DNA from: Capniomyces stellatus
Lineage: Eukaryota > Kickxellomycota > Harpellomycetes > Harpellales > Legeriomycetaceae
Length of the DNA: 64,000 nt
Reading direction: 5' to 3'
NCBI GenBank assembly: GCA_001661515.1
Contig: LUVW01000038.1
Location: 1 to 64,000, forward strand
Of this stretch, positions 20,657-32,220 are shown in pieces (the stretch's first letter is position 1; each line of letters begins with the position of its first letter). The position numbers and the translations under genes were made by a program. The notes under the pieces were generated by a model. The model was given only the letters and a program-made list of their open reading frames with translations, was not told the DNA's origin and did no database searches.

Positions 20657-20970
20657 TTCTTTATATGTCTGCCTATATCTAGCTGCTCTCTACTTTTTTT
20701 TTTTCTTTCTTTTTTTCTGTTTTTTCAGTGATTATCCTGATTTTTTGTAGCAAATATTTGCTGTGTACTGCCTATTATACTTTAAAATTGTATACTTGAC
20801 GGTTTGGCTTGAATGCTTAGGCGCTGTGTGTATATATTTGTTATTATTTGCCAGCTTGTGTCTGCGTTTTTGACAAGGTATTTTTAGATAGTTAAATTAC
20901 TCCTTTTCTGGCATTAAAACTAAGGTGATGGCGCTTTTCAGATATCTTCTAATAAGCTACTATGTCTACA

Positions 20971-21060
20971 TAAATGTTGGTATGTATTAGTTTATGTTGG
21001 TATGTATTAATTTATGTTGGTTTATGTTGGTATATGTTGGTGTATGTTGGTGTATGTATA
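20971..21060 (+). repeat. Degenerate TATGTTGG-type tandem repeat
   Basis: About seven imperfect copies of a TATGTTGG core, spaced by GTATGTATTA or short T-rich linkers. It lies in the FKS1 upstream region. Copies differ in spacer length, so it is an old or slippage-edited array. Confidence 0.7.
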
Positions 21061-22695
21061 AAGTTTTTTTGAACCCAACTCCTTTTAATCCAAATGTACG
21101 TATTAGTTGATATGGCTGCACTAAACACGTTGCATTTGGCTAAAAATTCTTATAACAGATATACAGCGGTGATGATTGTATGTGCTTTCTTTTTGACAGT
21201 ACATACTCTTTGTTGCAAACCAATTACATCAAGGAGGTTCGCAATACGGTTTTCGCTGCACCCCCCTTCCTCACTATACTCTACAGTCCAAATCTAGAAT
21301 AAATAACTTACGTACCTCGTATGTTAGCTCTAACAGAAAACTTGTACAAACTTTATAAAGTCCTTGACTAGTGTATATCAACACAGGTCGAGGTTCTCGT
21401 TTATTGGTATAATACTTACGGCTTAAGGTTAGGGAGGAATATAATTGTATTGAACTTTGTCAATATAACCATGCAAAAAAAAAGTATATATATACAGCCC
21501 TAATAATGTTAGTATCTTTTACTATATAGAATACTATTATAGTGTATTTATATTATTTTTTCAGTTCTGCTATAATCTTTAAAGTTGATTGTAAATGAAG
21601 TAAAGGGACTTTCAGAGTTTTCCTTATTTTCTACTATTCTTTATAACCGCTATTTCTGCCTTTAAAAAATTTCGGAAAAAAAAAGCCATTATTCCAAACA
21701 CTATCATAATTGTTTAGCACATTTATACACTTTCTAAAGTATATACTACTACCACCGTTACTGAACCAAAACTCGATTAATCTCTTTATTTTTTTTTAGT
21801 CTTTCCTTTTAGTTTAGTGGTTTTAGTTTTAGACTATTTTATTTCAAGAGAATGACTGCTGTAAACTACTAATGCCAAACACCTACTCTTTCTAAAAAAT
21901 CCATTGGATTCTTGGACAACAATCCAATTTATTTATTTTCAGCTGGATTATTATTTATACAAGCAACTAATCACTTTGACTTTTGCTGTACTAATCCTGG
22001 CTTAAAATATTCTCTAAACATTTTAATTCAGCTTTTCTGAGAAACAAAACTAGCTACAACACCTTTTTTTGCGCTTCGCATTTCGTTAACCTACCTCCTC
22101 ATCTCAAAGCCAAATGCTTTAGTACTGATATGATTAAAATAATCCCATGTACAAAATCCTGACACACTTTAGCCATGCTACAAATACCTACCAACTTGCT
22201 TTCATCATCTTTATTATTTCCGCTGTGTACATTTTAATTCAAATTATCCTTTTTTTTTACAAGGTCTAAATTTAATCCACCAAAAATGGTGTTTGTGCTT
22301 ATAAATAACACCCATTTGCTTATTCTCCTTGTCGAGATAGCTGGTATCTTGTTCCAATTCTCACTAACACTCCTGTAATTATCTCATGCCCAACCGTAGT
22401 AATTGTTGAAATGACTTATATTGGTCGCAACCGTTGTTGGCCTTGGTTAATAGGGTATAAAAACTTCTTTTAACCTGTCGGTATATCACGGTTTATTAAT
22501 AGGCCATCAATCTGGCAAGACTTTCAAATATATGCTTTTTTTTAGTTTTCTCGATACAATCAGGTTGTTTTGTGGTTATTGTTTACTTTAGCTTCCTTGC
22601 CTCGTCATTTAAACACTCTAAGCCCATTTTATCTATTTTTGGTTCTTTAATTTTATTTTATTTCTTTATTGTCATTACTTTATATTATATATATT

Positions 22696-22755
22696 GTTTT
22701 ATTTTATTTTGCTTTTATTTTATTTTGCTTTTATTTTATTTTGCTTTTATTTTAT
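22696..22755 (+). repeat. 16-bp tandem repeat (TTTTGCTTTTATTTTA)
   Basis: Three near-perfect direct copies of a 16-base unit in noncoding sequence. The core TTTTGC is the complement of the AGCAAA-type hexamer amplified at 7921-8088. Confidence 0.75.
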
Positions 22756-23999
22756 AGCGTTGCTTTGCTTTGCCTTAAAAGAGCATTGAAAAAATAAATG
22801 AAAAAAGTAAAATGCAGGTATTAGACGTTAAAAGGAATCATATTGATCGCTAGCTGGTTGGGGTTGAATTGGTGCCAACCTGTTTTTGATTAATTAAAAT
22901 TCCTTAGTCCGCCTTGTTCATTATTCATGTCTAATTGTTCTAGTTAAGCGATATAGAACCTTGTTGATTGATGCCTTTGACTATATAATCCACCGATAAT
23001 CATTATAGATGGGCCATTTGTGTGAAACAGAGCTAGTAGTGTTTTTTTTTTCTATTTCTACCTTTGTTTCTATTTATGCCATTACTTTTTGAAAAAAATA
23101 TTTTTCCAGTTCTCGTCCCCTGATATTCACTAATGACACACACTCCTCCATATTATTCTTGGTATACAGCTTTATTTTTCAAGTTTAGAAAAGGCTGTTC
23201 TTTAATCGATAGTATTGGTATACCCAGCATCCTGTTTTGGTTAAAACCGCTTTTTTTCTTCTTTTTTTTACTTTTTAATGACAAGGATATTCAAGTTTAG
23301 TCTGCACTTTTATGAGTGATTATTTTTAACCTCGAGCGGGAAAATAACTTGTATTTGGCAAAACATCATCGAGTAAAAACACATCGTCAAATACACTCCT
23401 TTATTACCGCAAGGTCATATCACTTTTGCTCTGCCACTGGTTGTATATATATGCTCATGGCTATTTTTGCACCTCCCCGTATCTAATTCTTCATGCTTTG
23501 GGTTAAAAATAAAAATAAATTAAAATTCCATAGTAAATAACAAATTTGCTGAAATTCCATGGTATCCTTTTACAATCAGAATTTAAAAAACAATGAAAAA
23601 AGAAGCTAAATAAAATTTTAAATGCGAATTAATTGGAACATTAGTCCAACTGATTGTTCATTATTGTTCAGCGGGTGAATCGCTAAATAATAAACTAACA
23701 GACTAACAGCTAAAAATAGTCCTATCAACAATTGTATGCAGCACTTTGTTGCTCGAGATATAACCCACCCAAAAAACCGAATTAGTAACACTTAGACATT
23801 GGTTTGTTGTGTTTTTTTTTGCTCAGTCTATCGATCCCTTCAAATACACCAAGTTTAGAATTAAAATAAAATAAAATCCAAGTTGTAGCGTATTTTGCTA
23901 CAAGGTCCTGTAAATGCTGTGGCTAAAGCAGTTTGACTATACATTGTAGTTGTAATTGACGTTACTTATAGTGGCAGTTGTATATTGTACAACTATCAT

Positions 24000-24790
24000 A
24001 AATGGCTAAACTGCTTTCAAATGGCAAACACTATGCCACCAACTTGGCGAACATGAAAATCGACATTATATTGTTTGATACTGGTAACAGTAAAAAAGCG
24101 TGAGGGAAAAACGTACTTTTTTTGCATCAACAACAGCTTCAATGCTCGCAATGGTCTTGCAGGTATTGAAGTATCATGTCAATGCTTTCAATCACACTTT
24201 AATAGCTCCTCTATGACTCACAATAAAAAAAGAAAAAAAAAAACTCAACTATGAGCTGTTCACAAAGGCGGCATGCGAACTAAATATGTTCTCAAGGTTT
24301 CGCACCAAGCCTGGCTGTGTCAATTTGGAATATACAAAGTTTAGGAATGATGTTGACGCTGTGTCAAATGTAAATACTAGTACAATTTTGTATTGGCCTA
24401 CAACACACAACATCTTGTTGGCACGGAAGCGGTTTGTATTCCAAAAAAAATAAAGGTTAACTTGGAACAATGTACAAACTCGTTTACTTGACGTTGTTTT
24501 GATGACCGAAGCGCTTCATCCTTACCAATCGCAACTAAAGCCAGGTAGGCTTTTGACTGTGGAGGTACTTTTAGATTGGTATTACGTTAGTGTGTATTAA
24601 GTAAACAGTCTTGCGTATGTTTCCAAGCAAACTGTGTCCGACCAAGCTTGTTCGCATTACATCAAATGGGTTGTATCTGAAAGTCGCTATCATATGCACG
24701 AATTTCCAAATTTGTTATTTGTGCGTTTTTTAATTGATTATTATGTAATAATAGTCCTGGAACGGGCTTTTTGAGGCCTATTGCTTCTTT
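24000..24790 (+). pseudogene. Possible decayed coding sequence, family unknown
   Basis: Four stretches on + have amino-acid-like composition but are in different frames and lack starts. They are about 24121-24224; 24242-24452, reading through KAACELNMFSRFRTKPGC; 24453-24600, with MTEALHPYQSQLKPG; and about 24601-24780, with SDQACSHYIKWVVSES. Each ends in a stop, and no consistent set of introns joins them. This could be an eroded gene or element relic, or chance open frames in AT-rich DNA. I recognise no family. Confidence 0.25.
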
Positions 24791-25237
24791 TGTTGGGCTC
24801 GTGTAAAGTTTGGTTATCAGATGAAACCTATTGAGCGTTTTTGCTTTAGTTTCTTGTAAACGCTTACAAATGCTGGCCATCAAAACTATCAAAACTATTT
24901 ACAGTTTCAGCTTTCAGTTTTCAGTTTTCAATTTTCATATTCCAGAGCTTACCAACTTAACCACCAGCAATAAAGTTGGTTAAAAGCTCGTGTTTCATGT
25001 TAGCGTGTATCCAAAACCAAAACCAAAATAAATTGGCTTGGGTTTTAATTAGTCAAACAAAAGCCAACGCAAATATCAAAGTCAACGTTGATGAATAAAT
25101 CAAAAAAGGGAAGCGAAAAAAAAAAACAAATAAAAGTCGTTGAAGACAAATAAATCCAAATTTCAGCCAACATTCCTAGGTACTGCTACACCAAAGAACA
25201 ACAAAGAAAGAATTCCAACACTTTCAAAAAGGAAACT

Positions 25238-26925
25238 ATGCTGGCAGTAAACAAAGCCCATTTCCAAAAGCAATGCAGTCGCAAAGCACTCGCGTATATA
25301 TGCGCTAACCAAACTCACAGTAGCCGGCATTTGTCTAATTTATCCCATGTAAGAATTTAATTTTTATATTTACTCCAGGTGCTAGTAAATGAAACAAATA
25401 ACAACTAAGCCTTAAAAAAAACCGACTACGGAAATTATTATTGGAGCAGCATAGACAGTAAATATGTGCTAAATGGTGTTAGCAGACACGGAATAGTATT
25501 AATCGGTGTTTATTGGCAATGTAGAAGGACGAAAAAGTTAAAATCGTCGAGGTAGGACCGCGAGATGGTTTGCAGAACGAAAAGGCAAAGGTGACTTTGG
25601 ATTTAAAAGTCGAACTAATCAAAAAACTGTCTGAAAGCGGATTGTCTGTTATCGAAGCGGCGTCATTTGTATCTCCTAAATGGGTCCCACAAGTAAATGA
25701 TTAAAAATTGTGTTTATTTAATTATAGCACGTTGGCTAATGTATGCATTAAACAAAAGTGGATGAATTTGTTTACTAAACAAACCCCACAAACACAAAAA
25801 TAGATGGCTGGTTCAGACCAAGTAATAAAGCGAGTCATCAACACCCCAGGAATAACATACACCGCTTTGGTGCCAAACGAGAAAGGTCTTGAGGCAGCAA
25901 TTGAATCAGGAGTGAAGGAAATAGCTATTTTTGGAGCAGCCTCAGAGACATTCAGCCAAAAGAATATCAACTGCTCCATAGACGAAAGCTTGAAAAGGTT
26001 TGAGGTCGTAATGAAAAGGGCTCTGGCACTTGGTATGACAGTGCGCGGCTATGTATCATGCGTTCTGGGATGTCCATATGAAAACGACATTGACCCAGAG
26101 GCTGTAGCAAGGGTTTCAGCAAGACTTCTCGACATGGGATGCTATGAGATTTCCCTCGGTGACACCATTGGCGTTGGAACCCCAGGTATTTTTTATTTTT
26201 TTATTTTCCTTCTTTTTGAAGAGTTAAGAAGGAGTTATTTTTTATCTGAAACCCACTGCCTGTTGTTAAAAAGGAATATATAGACAATCCAGTGTTACTG
26301 ATGCAAACCATTTGGTACTTGGTTAGAAAAAACGCTGAACATGCTCAGCACGGTTTCTAAAAGCGTCCCAGTTGACAAGCTGGCTGTACACTTCCACGAC
26401 ACTTATGGCCAGGCTATAGCAAATATCTACGCTTCGCTAAATGTAATTGGTTTAGTATAGAGTCTATCGATCAATCAATTACAGCTAGTATAAATCACTA
26501 AATTTATGAATCTTTCAAAATTTTGGAAATCATAGGCTGGAGTTAGAGTCGTTGATTCTTCAGTTGCAGGTTTAGGTAAAGTGCAATGTTTCTTTTTGTT
26601 TTTGTGTCTGATCCACACTTTATTTAAATCAACACTGACTTTTAATATCTTAGATTTGTGTTAAAATGAAGTTTTCATGTTAATGAATGCCTATGTTGGT
26701 TGGTTGACTACAAATTTTGCTTCTTAATTAGGGGGCTGTCCTTATGCTAAAGGCGCAAGTGGAAATGTTGCTACTGAGGATGTAGTGTACTTGCTGAACG
26801 GGTTGGGCTACTCGACTGGAGTTGATTTGAATAGCTTGGTAAAAACAGGCAGCTGGATCTCCAAAGAGCTTGGACGAGAATACTTATCGAAGGCTGGCAA
26901 AGCGTTACTCGGGAAGCTCGAATAA
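25238..26925 (+). CDS. HMGCL: Hydroxymethylglutaryl-CoA lyase, mitochondrial
   Basis: Six exons, 25238-25348, 25525-25692, 25804-26185, 26327-26442, 26536-26575 and 26732-26925, give 336 residues. Exon 1 encodes a 37-residue leader with no acidic residue and several Lys/Arg, a typical mitochondrial presequence. The TIM barrel follows with [12 protein letters not shown] (catalytic Arg50-Asp51), [20 protein letters not shown] (metal-binding His242 and His244) and the signature [14 protein letters not shown] with catalytic Cys275. It cleaves HMG-CoA to acetyl-CoA and acetoacetate, the last step of leucine breakdown. The tiny fifth exon (40 bases) is needed to restore VDSSVAGLG. The C-terminus (GKLE) is not a PTS1, so a peroxisomal form is unlikely. 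All introns are GT-AG. Confidence 0.95.
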
Positions 26926-27192
26926 GAAAATGGCAGATTAGCTCATATATATACAAGGGTAGAGTTGTGTTGATTTAGCTTGGCCAAGTCAATGGTGTGG
27001 TAGAGATACAAATTAAGAGGGTGTTGGGGTTTCAGAAATTGAAGTTTGCTGATATTGCCTCTGATTTTTTTTATTTTTAAAAGAATGAACAACTTTCTGT
27101 TATTGATTGGGTATTGAGGAAGTGTAGTTTTTTTTTTTGAAATAAAGATGAACAATTGGGAAGGCAAAAGTAAAAGCAAAGGAGTGCTAGAG

Positions 27193-28972
27193 TTATTTAT
27201 TTAAATCAGAATCTTTATACATCAGGAAATTCTCCGTTAGCGCTTGTTTTAGCCGAGCAGCCTAAATAGTTATAGCCACGCAAAGCTTAACCCACAATCA
27301 CTTTAAGCCAACTAAAAGTTAATATATATATAAACTTGTCTTACCTTTTGATCCCCAAATCCAGGACACAACGCGATTTCTTCTGCCGAGACTTTGCAAA
27401 TATTACTTATAGACTTGAAAACAGAAACATAATAGGGCAAAGTTAGGTCAAAATAAAGTAAAGTTGGACCAAAGTAAAGTATAATTGGGTCAAGATCCAT
27501 GTAATTGTACTTACACCATACTTTGTTGACAAATTCAGGACATCTGTTTTGTTAATTGAGCGAATTTGAGTTAGCGATTTGCTGTATTGTGCCATAAACC
27601 CAGGCTCGGTTTTCTCCCTGATCATATCAGGAGGTCTGTTCTCAAGAAGCTTGAAGGCCTCCAGGTATTTCCCTGCCTCCTGGACTCTAATTTACAAAAT
27701 CATCTAGCGTGAATCATGATGGAAAAGAAAAACCAACCTGCGTGGATAATTTATATATACCAACTTACGTCCAACAAAGCACAATAGTGACATTCGAGTA
27801 AATGGTCGATCTAGTCAGTTCTCGTATTAGCTGCTGATGGTCAATCTAGTTAGTTGGAACCAAAGCTAGTTAGTCGAAATCAAGTATAATTGGTTGGTGT
27901 TGAGTTCAAGCTAGGCTGTACAAAGTATAATCAAGCAAAAAAAAAAAAAAAACTCCCAAACATACAGTGTCAACTAAAACCAGTAGTATCCGTAGGCTAT
28001 ATGAGGCCCCTAGCTTTTCAATTCGACTGTAAATATATTCTGGGTACAGGTTGTGGTACTTTAAGCTTTTGACACAAAAAAATATATATTAAAAAAAAGG
28101 CATATACAAGTTTTTAGTCAATCAAAGCAGCCAGGTATTAAACCATCAACTATATAATTCTAGGAACTGGCATCTACCTCAGATATAAAATACACGAAGT
28201 TTGGCCAACGGCATAATCAGCCACGATGTCGCCAAACTCCCATGTGGTACTCTGGATCGTCTTAAGGACAGGATTATCCCTCTATTGCACAATGTTTCAG
28301 TTAGTACAGATAATATCTAATTTCTAATATTTACAGTCTAATATCTAATATCTACAGTCTAATATCTAATATCTACAGTCTAACTGAACAATTGAGGCAA
28401 GTCAAACACAAAAAATGCATATATAATGAAGCGCTATCAGCTAAAACTACAAAATGTTCAAAGAAACTTACTTGAACTGAATTTACAATCAACGAGCTTG
28501 AGCCAGAGTAGTTTTTCGGTTGGCTTTGATTTAGGCTAGGGTTTAGAGCTGTATTGTTATTATTGGAGCTATTTTGGATGTTTTCATTTGCCGGGCTTTT
28601 CATGTTTGCCTGTGCCATATCCAAAGCGTCTTTGTGCCGCGGTCCTGTTCCTTCGGGAATTTTAGCACTTTCTGCATTCTCACTGTTGCTTAAACCAGCG
28701 ACTTTGATATTACTTGAAAACTCATCAAATGTTTTATTACCTAAGTCAACCCAAAAAAATGAAAATGAATAATAAAATAAAAGCATTGAAAGCATTAAAG
28801 CGTAAAAGTAAGTGGGAGAGGGCAACGACATTTCATACTGTTGGAATTTGAATATGTAAATTAAAATTTTACTTTTGTTTGAGCCCAATTCTTTTATTTC
28901 GTCAACAGAAGGAACTGTGAATCTCTTGCTGCTGTTGTTGCTATTGCTGTTGTTACTGTTGTTGTTGTTCAT
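27193..28972 (-). CDS. ERCC1: DNA excision repair protein ERCC1/Rad10
   Basis: Eight exons on the minus strand, 28873-28972, 28472-28740, 28178-28281, 27966-28065, 27769-27845, 27515-27686, 27345-27413 and 27193-27261, give 319 residues (human 297). The N-terminus is Asn/Ser-rich and disordered. LIVNSVQ then RDNPVLK enters the central nuclease-like domain ([43 protein letters not shown]). The tandem helix-hairpin-helix region follows ([10 protein letters not shown], then [17 protein letters not shown]). ERCC1 has no active nuclease centre; it pairs with XPF/Rad1 to cut 5' of lesions in nucleotide excision repair and in crosslink repair. Every junction was fixed by frame and family alignment; TACTAAC branch sites are visible. 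Intron 2 carries a tandem repeat. It diverges from PUS1 with 550 bases between the two ATGs. Confidence 0.92.
28316..28378 (-). repeat. 21-bp tandem repeat in ERCC1 intron 2
   Basis: Three direct copies of a 21-base unit; the two right-hand copies are identical and the left copy differs at two positions. The array lies inside the intron 28282-28471, just upstream (in gene sense) of the TACTAAC branch site. On the coding strand each copy holds GTAGAT and ATTAG, which resemble weak splice signals. Confidence 0.85.
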
Positions 28973-29522
28973 TCTTATTTTTAAAGTAGAAACAATGGTG
29001 GTATGATTTATCCAACCAATGCAATAGACAGGATTGAATAAAATAGAGTAAAAACACCAAAAATATAATATGAATCTGGGTTGAGTGGCTATGTTATTAC
29101 TAGAGCAAGAGATGCAAGATTTATTTGGCACTACATGGATTTGGAGAAAACTAAACTCTTGAAGCTCAGGTAAAATTATGGTCGAAGTTCGACCTTGCTG
29201 GGTTGACTTGAATTAAAGCAAATAGTCCAAAATCGATTTTTAGTCAAAGCTTTGGGCTGATAATTCGCTGGTCAAAATATCTTTACTAAGTTATTTAAAT
29301 CAATAGCGAATCGAAATTCATACCTCGCAATAAAAAAAAATTAAATTAAATAAGCGTCTTTTGGGCGGCAATTTTTTTTTTTCACTTCAAGAATCAAAAA
29401 TGGCAAAGCTAAGCAAAGCTAAGCAAAGCGTTGAATCTAAATAAAACTGAAAATTCGTCAAGACATGTCGCAGTTCCAGTTTGATTTATCCAGCACAAAT
29501 ATTATAAAATTTACTCAAGGTA
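28973..29522. promoter_or_regulatory. Shared divergent promoter region, ERCC1 and PUS1
   Basis: 550 bases between the ERCC1 start (-) and PUS1 start (+). It contains A/T runs and a short AGCTAAGCAA repeat at about 29405-29428. A 21-codon upstream frame (29465-29530) overlaps the PUS1 ATG and is described among the findings. A shared bidirectional promoter is inferred from geometry only. Confidence 0.5.
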
Positions 29523-31669
29523 ATGTTTAGAGTAAATCCACTATTTAAACTCAGACATATTATTAATACCAGCCGATCAAACAACTTTAGCGTGAATAAC
29601 TTGGGAGGATTTAAATTAGGAATTAGAAACTCGTATTCAAATACCAGCTACAAGAATAGAATAATAAAAATGGATCAGAGCGAGATTAAAGAGGTGCAGC
29701 AAGTGGTAGGACCAAGTAGCGGAGAGAATGTTGCTGTCAGCAGCAATGAAAATGGAGCCAACTCGGTTGTCGGCAAAGAGAATCAGGAGTCAGCACCGAT
29801 TGAAAACCCAGATCCAAACGAGACAGGCGAAAAAAAAAAGAACAATCAGCCACAGACGGGTGCAGACAGAAAGAAGCATTTTGAAAAGAACAAGAGGAAT
29901 AACCAGGTTGAGACTGGGGGGCGTAGAGACAACAAGAATAAAAAACTGAAAATGAATGATTACACCAGAGTTGAAAATGTACAAAGGACTCGCTCAGAGG
30001 AGAACGCAAGTGGTGAGCCAAGGAAGCCAAAGAAGGCTGTTGTACTGATGATAGGATACTGCGGGACTGGTTATCAAGGGATGCAAGTGTAAGTACATTA
30101 AATAAGCCTAAAACAACCAAAAGCGATTGTGTATATAGATATAAAGCAGAACTTGAATATAGAGTACTGACTATTATTACGTTTGGTTATGTGCCTTGGT
30201 GGTGACTTTTATGCACAGAAATATTGGAGCAAAGACGATTGAGGGCGAGCTTTTCACAGCTCTTATTAAGGCAGGTGCGGTTTCCGAGCTAAACTCCAAT
30301 GACCAAAAGAAGGTTCAGTTGCAGAGAGCAGCGCGCACCGATAAAGGGGTGCATGCAGCTGGCCAAGTTGTCTCGTTGAAGATGATCATTGAGGAAAATG
30401 CAGTTGAGCGAATAAATTCGTTTCTGCCTGAACAGATCCGAGTTTGGGGTAAATACACGCTAGTTTTTTTTTTACACCTGTGGTGGACAGTATGGCTTTA
30501 TTATTGTTACCATTACTGCCAATCAAGCACTGTATGCTAAACACCAATTTCAGGGTTGATTTTGGTTTGGCCTGAAAAACTAAGGGGGAGGGGACGTGTT
30601 ATTAAATAGGTATACAAATTGTTGCATAAATGGTATAGGGCTTATCCGTGTTATCCGGTCATTCAACCCAAAGACGCTATGCGATTCAAGGATATATGAA
30701 TACTTGCTTCCAACGTACGTTTTCACGTCTCCGGATGAGGACATTGTTAAAATGGTCGGCTCAAAGCCTGTTGAGGAGCGCCAAAATATGTGGTCGTTCA
30801 AGAATGACGAAGTTACTGAAGAGTCTACAAACGAGGATCGTGCCAAGAAGATTGAAAAGGCTAAAGCCAAAAGAGAACAGTACAGGATCACCAAAGATCT
30901 GCTAGAACAAGTAAGAGAGGGCTTTTCAAAGTACGTTGGAACGCACGACTTTTTCAACTTTACTGTTACCAAGGGTACAAACGGAAACAATTCCTCGAGA
31001 CATATCAAGAGCTTCACTGTTTCTGATCCAAAGATTATTGACGACGGCGAATGGTTAAGCCTTAAGGTGCACGGACAGTCTTTTATGCTTCATCAGATCC
31101 GTAAAATGGTTGGTAAGTAATTCCCCTCACCCCCCCCCCTTTTTTTTTCTTTGCTTGGCTATTAAATCTTGGATTATTTTTTCAAATCGCTATTGAATGT
31201 TCAAAGCTAGTAACACTAACACTAACACTAATAATAATAATAATAATTAGGGCTTATAATTATACTTATCAGATCCAAAACCCCACTCTCAATTATTGAC
31301 AAAATTTATAAATCCAAACGTATCAATATTCCAAAAGCACCAGGGTTTGGCTTGCTTTTAGAAAGGCCTGTGTTTGAATCATACAACGAACGCATAAAAA
31401 ACATGCCTTCTGACCAAGAGAGCCCAAGAGAAGAACTGACATTTGATCCATACAACGAAGTAATGGACGCCTTTAAACAAAGAGAGATTTACGACAAAAT
31501 CACAGGCGAGGAGATGGAGGAGGGCGGATTTAGCGATTGGATCAACTATTGCGATATATTCCCTGAACAGTATCCATACTTGAACCCTGAAGGCGAAATA
31601 CCAGAGTCCGCGTTTACCAACACATCTGTCCGCTCTAACAAACCCGAAAAAGTTGTAGAAATGGACTGA
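29523..31669 (+). CDS. PUS1: tRNA pseudouridine synthase PUS1
   Basis: Four exons, 29523-30088, 30219-30448, 30639-31112 and 31251-31669, give 562 residues. The first ~49 residues are basic and Ser/Asn-rich with no acidic residue (mitochondrial-type leader), then a second Met ([11 protein letters not shown] at 29670) precedes a charged Lys-rich segment. The TruA-like catalytic core follows: [30 protein letters not shown] with the catalytic Asp230, [18 protein letters not shown], and HQIRKMVG near the third splice junction. It isomerises uridines in tRNAs and some mRNAs/snRNAs in the nucleus and possibly mitochondria. The last exon restores [22 protein letters not shown], which is diagnostic for Pus1. 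Two start sites could give two locations, as in animals. Confidence 0.94.
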
Positions 31670-32220
31670 TCGATCCGTCATGCTTTTTGATCTTTGTTTG
31701 AAATTTATGATATTTATGCTCACAGCCTTTCAATTTTACTACCTCTTATTATCCATTTTCCTAATAGCACAATTACTAAAAGCACAACCAAAAACCAACC
31801 CTTAATTTTTGGTGCTAGACAAAGATATGTTTGTCGTTCTTGGTCTTGTTCTGTGTATAATACCCGCCACACAGTTAAAACAAAAGCTGGCTGGTCATTT
31901 GGACTAAATCACCCATAGTTCTTGAGACAAAAAGCTAAATTGGTTGAGAATTTCGGTTAAATCGGCAAAATATAATGTGAAAAAACAAAAATAAATTACG
32001 AAAAGGAATCACTAAATGTCGATGTACTTGAACCAGATTAGAAAATACAAATTCTCATTTAGTATTTGAATTTGAACAACGTATAAATTTTAAACACCTA
32101 AACAAGTTTATCGATCAAATTGCCAGGTTCTTTATCTTCACAATAAATCTCGCTAATTTCAATTCCAATTCCAATTCCAATTCCAAAATATAAATGTAAA
32201 TATAAATAGGCGGTTTAACA
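31670..32220. other. PUS1-SBP2 spacer
   Basis: Holds the PUS1 3' region and the promoter/5' leader of the SBP2-like gene. A five-copy AATTCC repeat sits at 32161-32190, 31 bases before the ATG. No gene is recognised. Confidence 0.6.
32161..32190 (+). repeat. AATTCC hexamer repeat, five copies
   Basis: Five perfect direct copies of AATTCC ending 30 bases upstream of the SBP2-like ATG, probably inside the 5' leader or core promoter. No known factor site is claimed. Confidence 0.85.

Larger units (their letters stand above)
20657..25237. other. Long gene-poor region between FKS1 and HMG-CoA lyase
   Basis: About 4.6 kb between two divergent promoters. It is AT-rich, with a TATGTTGG-like repeat (20971-21060), a TTTTGCTTTTATTTTA repeat (22696-22755) and scattered A/T runs. 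No intact gene was found. Several unusually coding-like frames without starts or family matches lie between about 24000 and 24790 and are listed separately as a possible remnant. The last 300 bases should hold the HMG-CoA lyase promoter. Confidence 0.5.

Noticed and set aside
20260..20682. Poly-Pro and His/Arg-rich frames on + opposite FKS1
   Set aside because: Shadow of the glycine tract and N-terminal codons of a very clear minus-strand gene.
26186..26326. Read-through of the HMG-CoA lyase frame past GVGTPG
   Set aside because: The following residues are hydrophobic intron translation ending in a stop; the GT-AG intron restores the HFHDTYGQ exon in frame.
28316..28378. CRISPR-like or transposon-end interpretation of the 21-bp repeats
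   Set aside because: Head-to-tail copies without spacers, wholly inside a well-supported eukaryotic intron.
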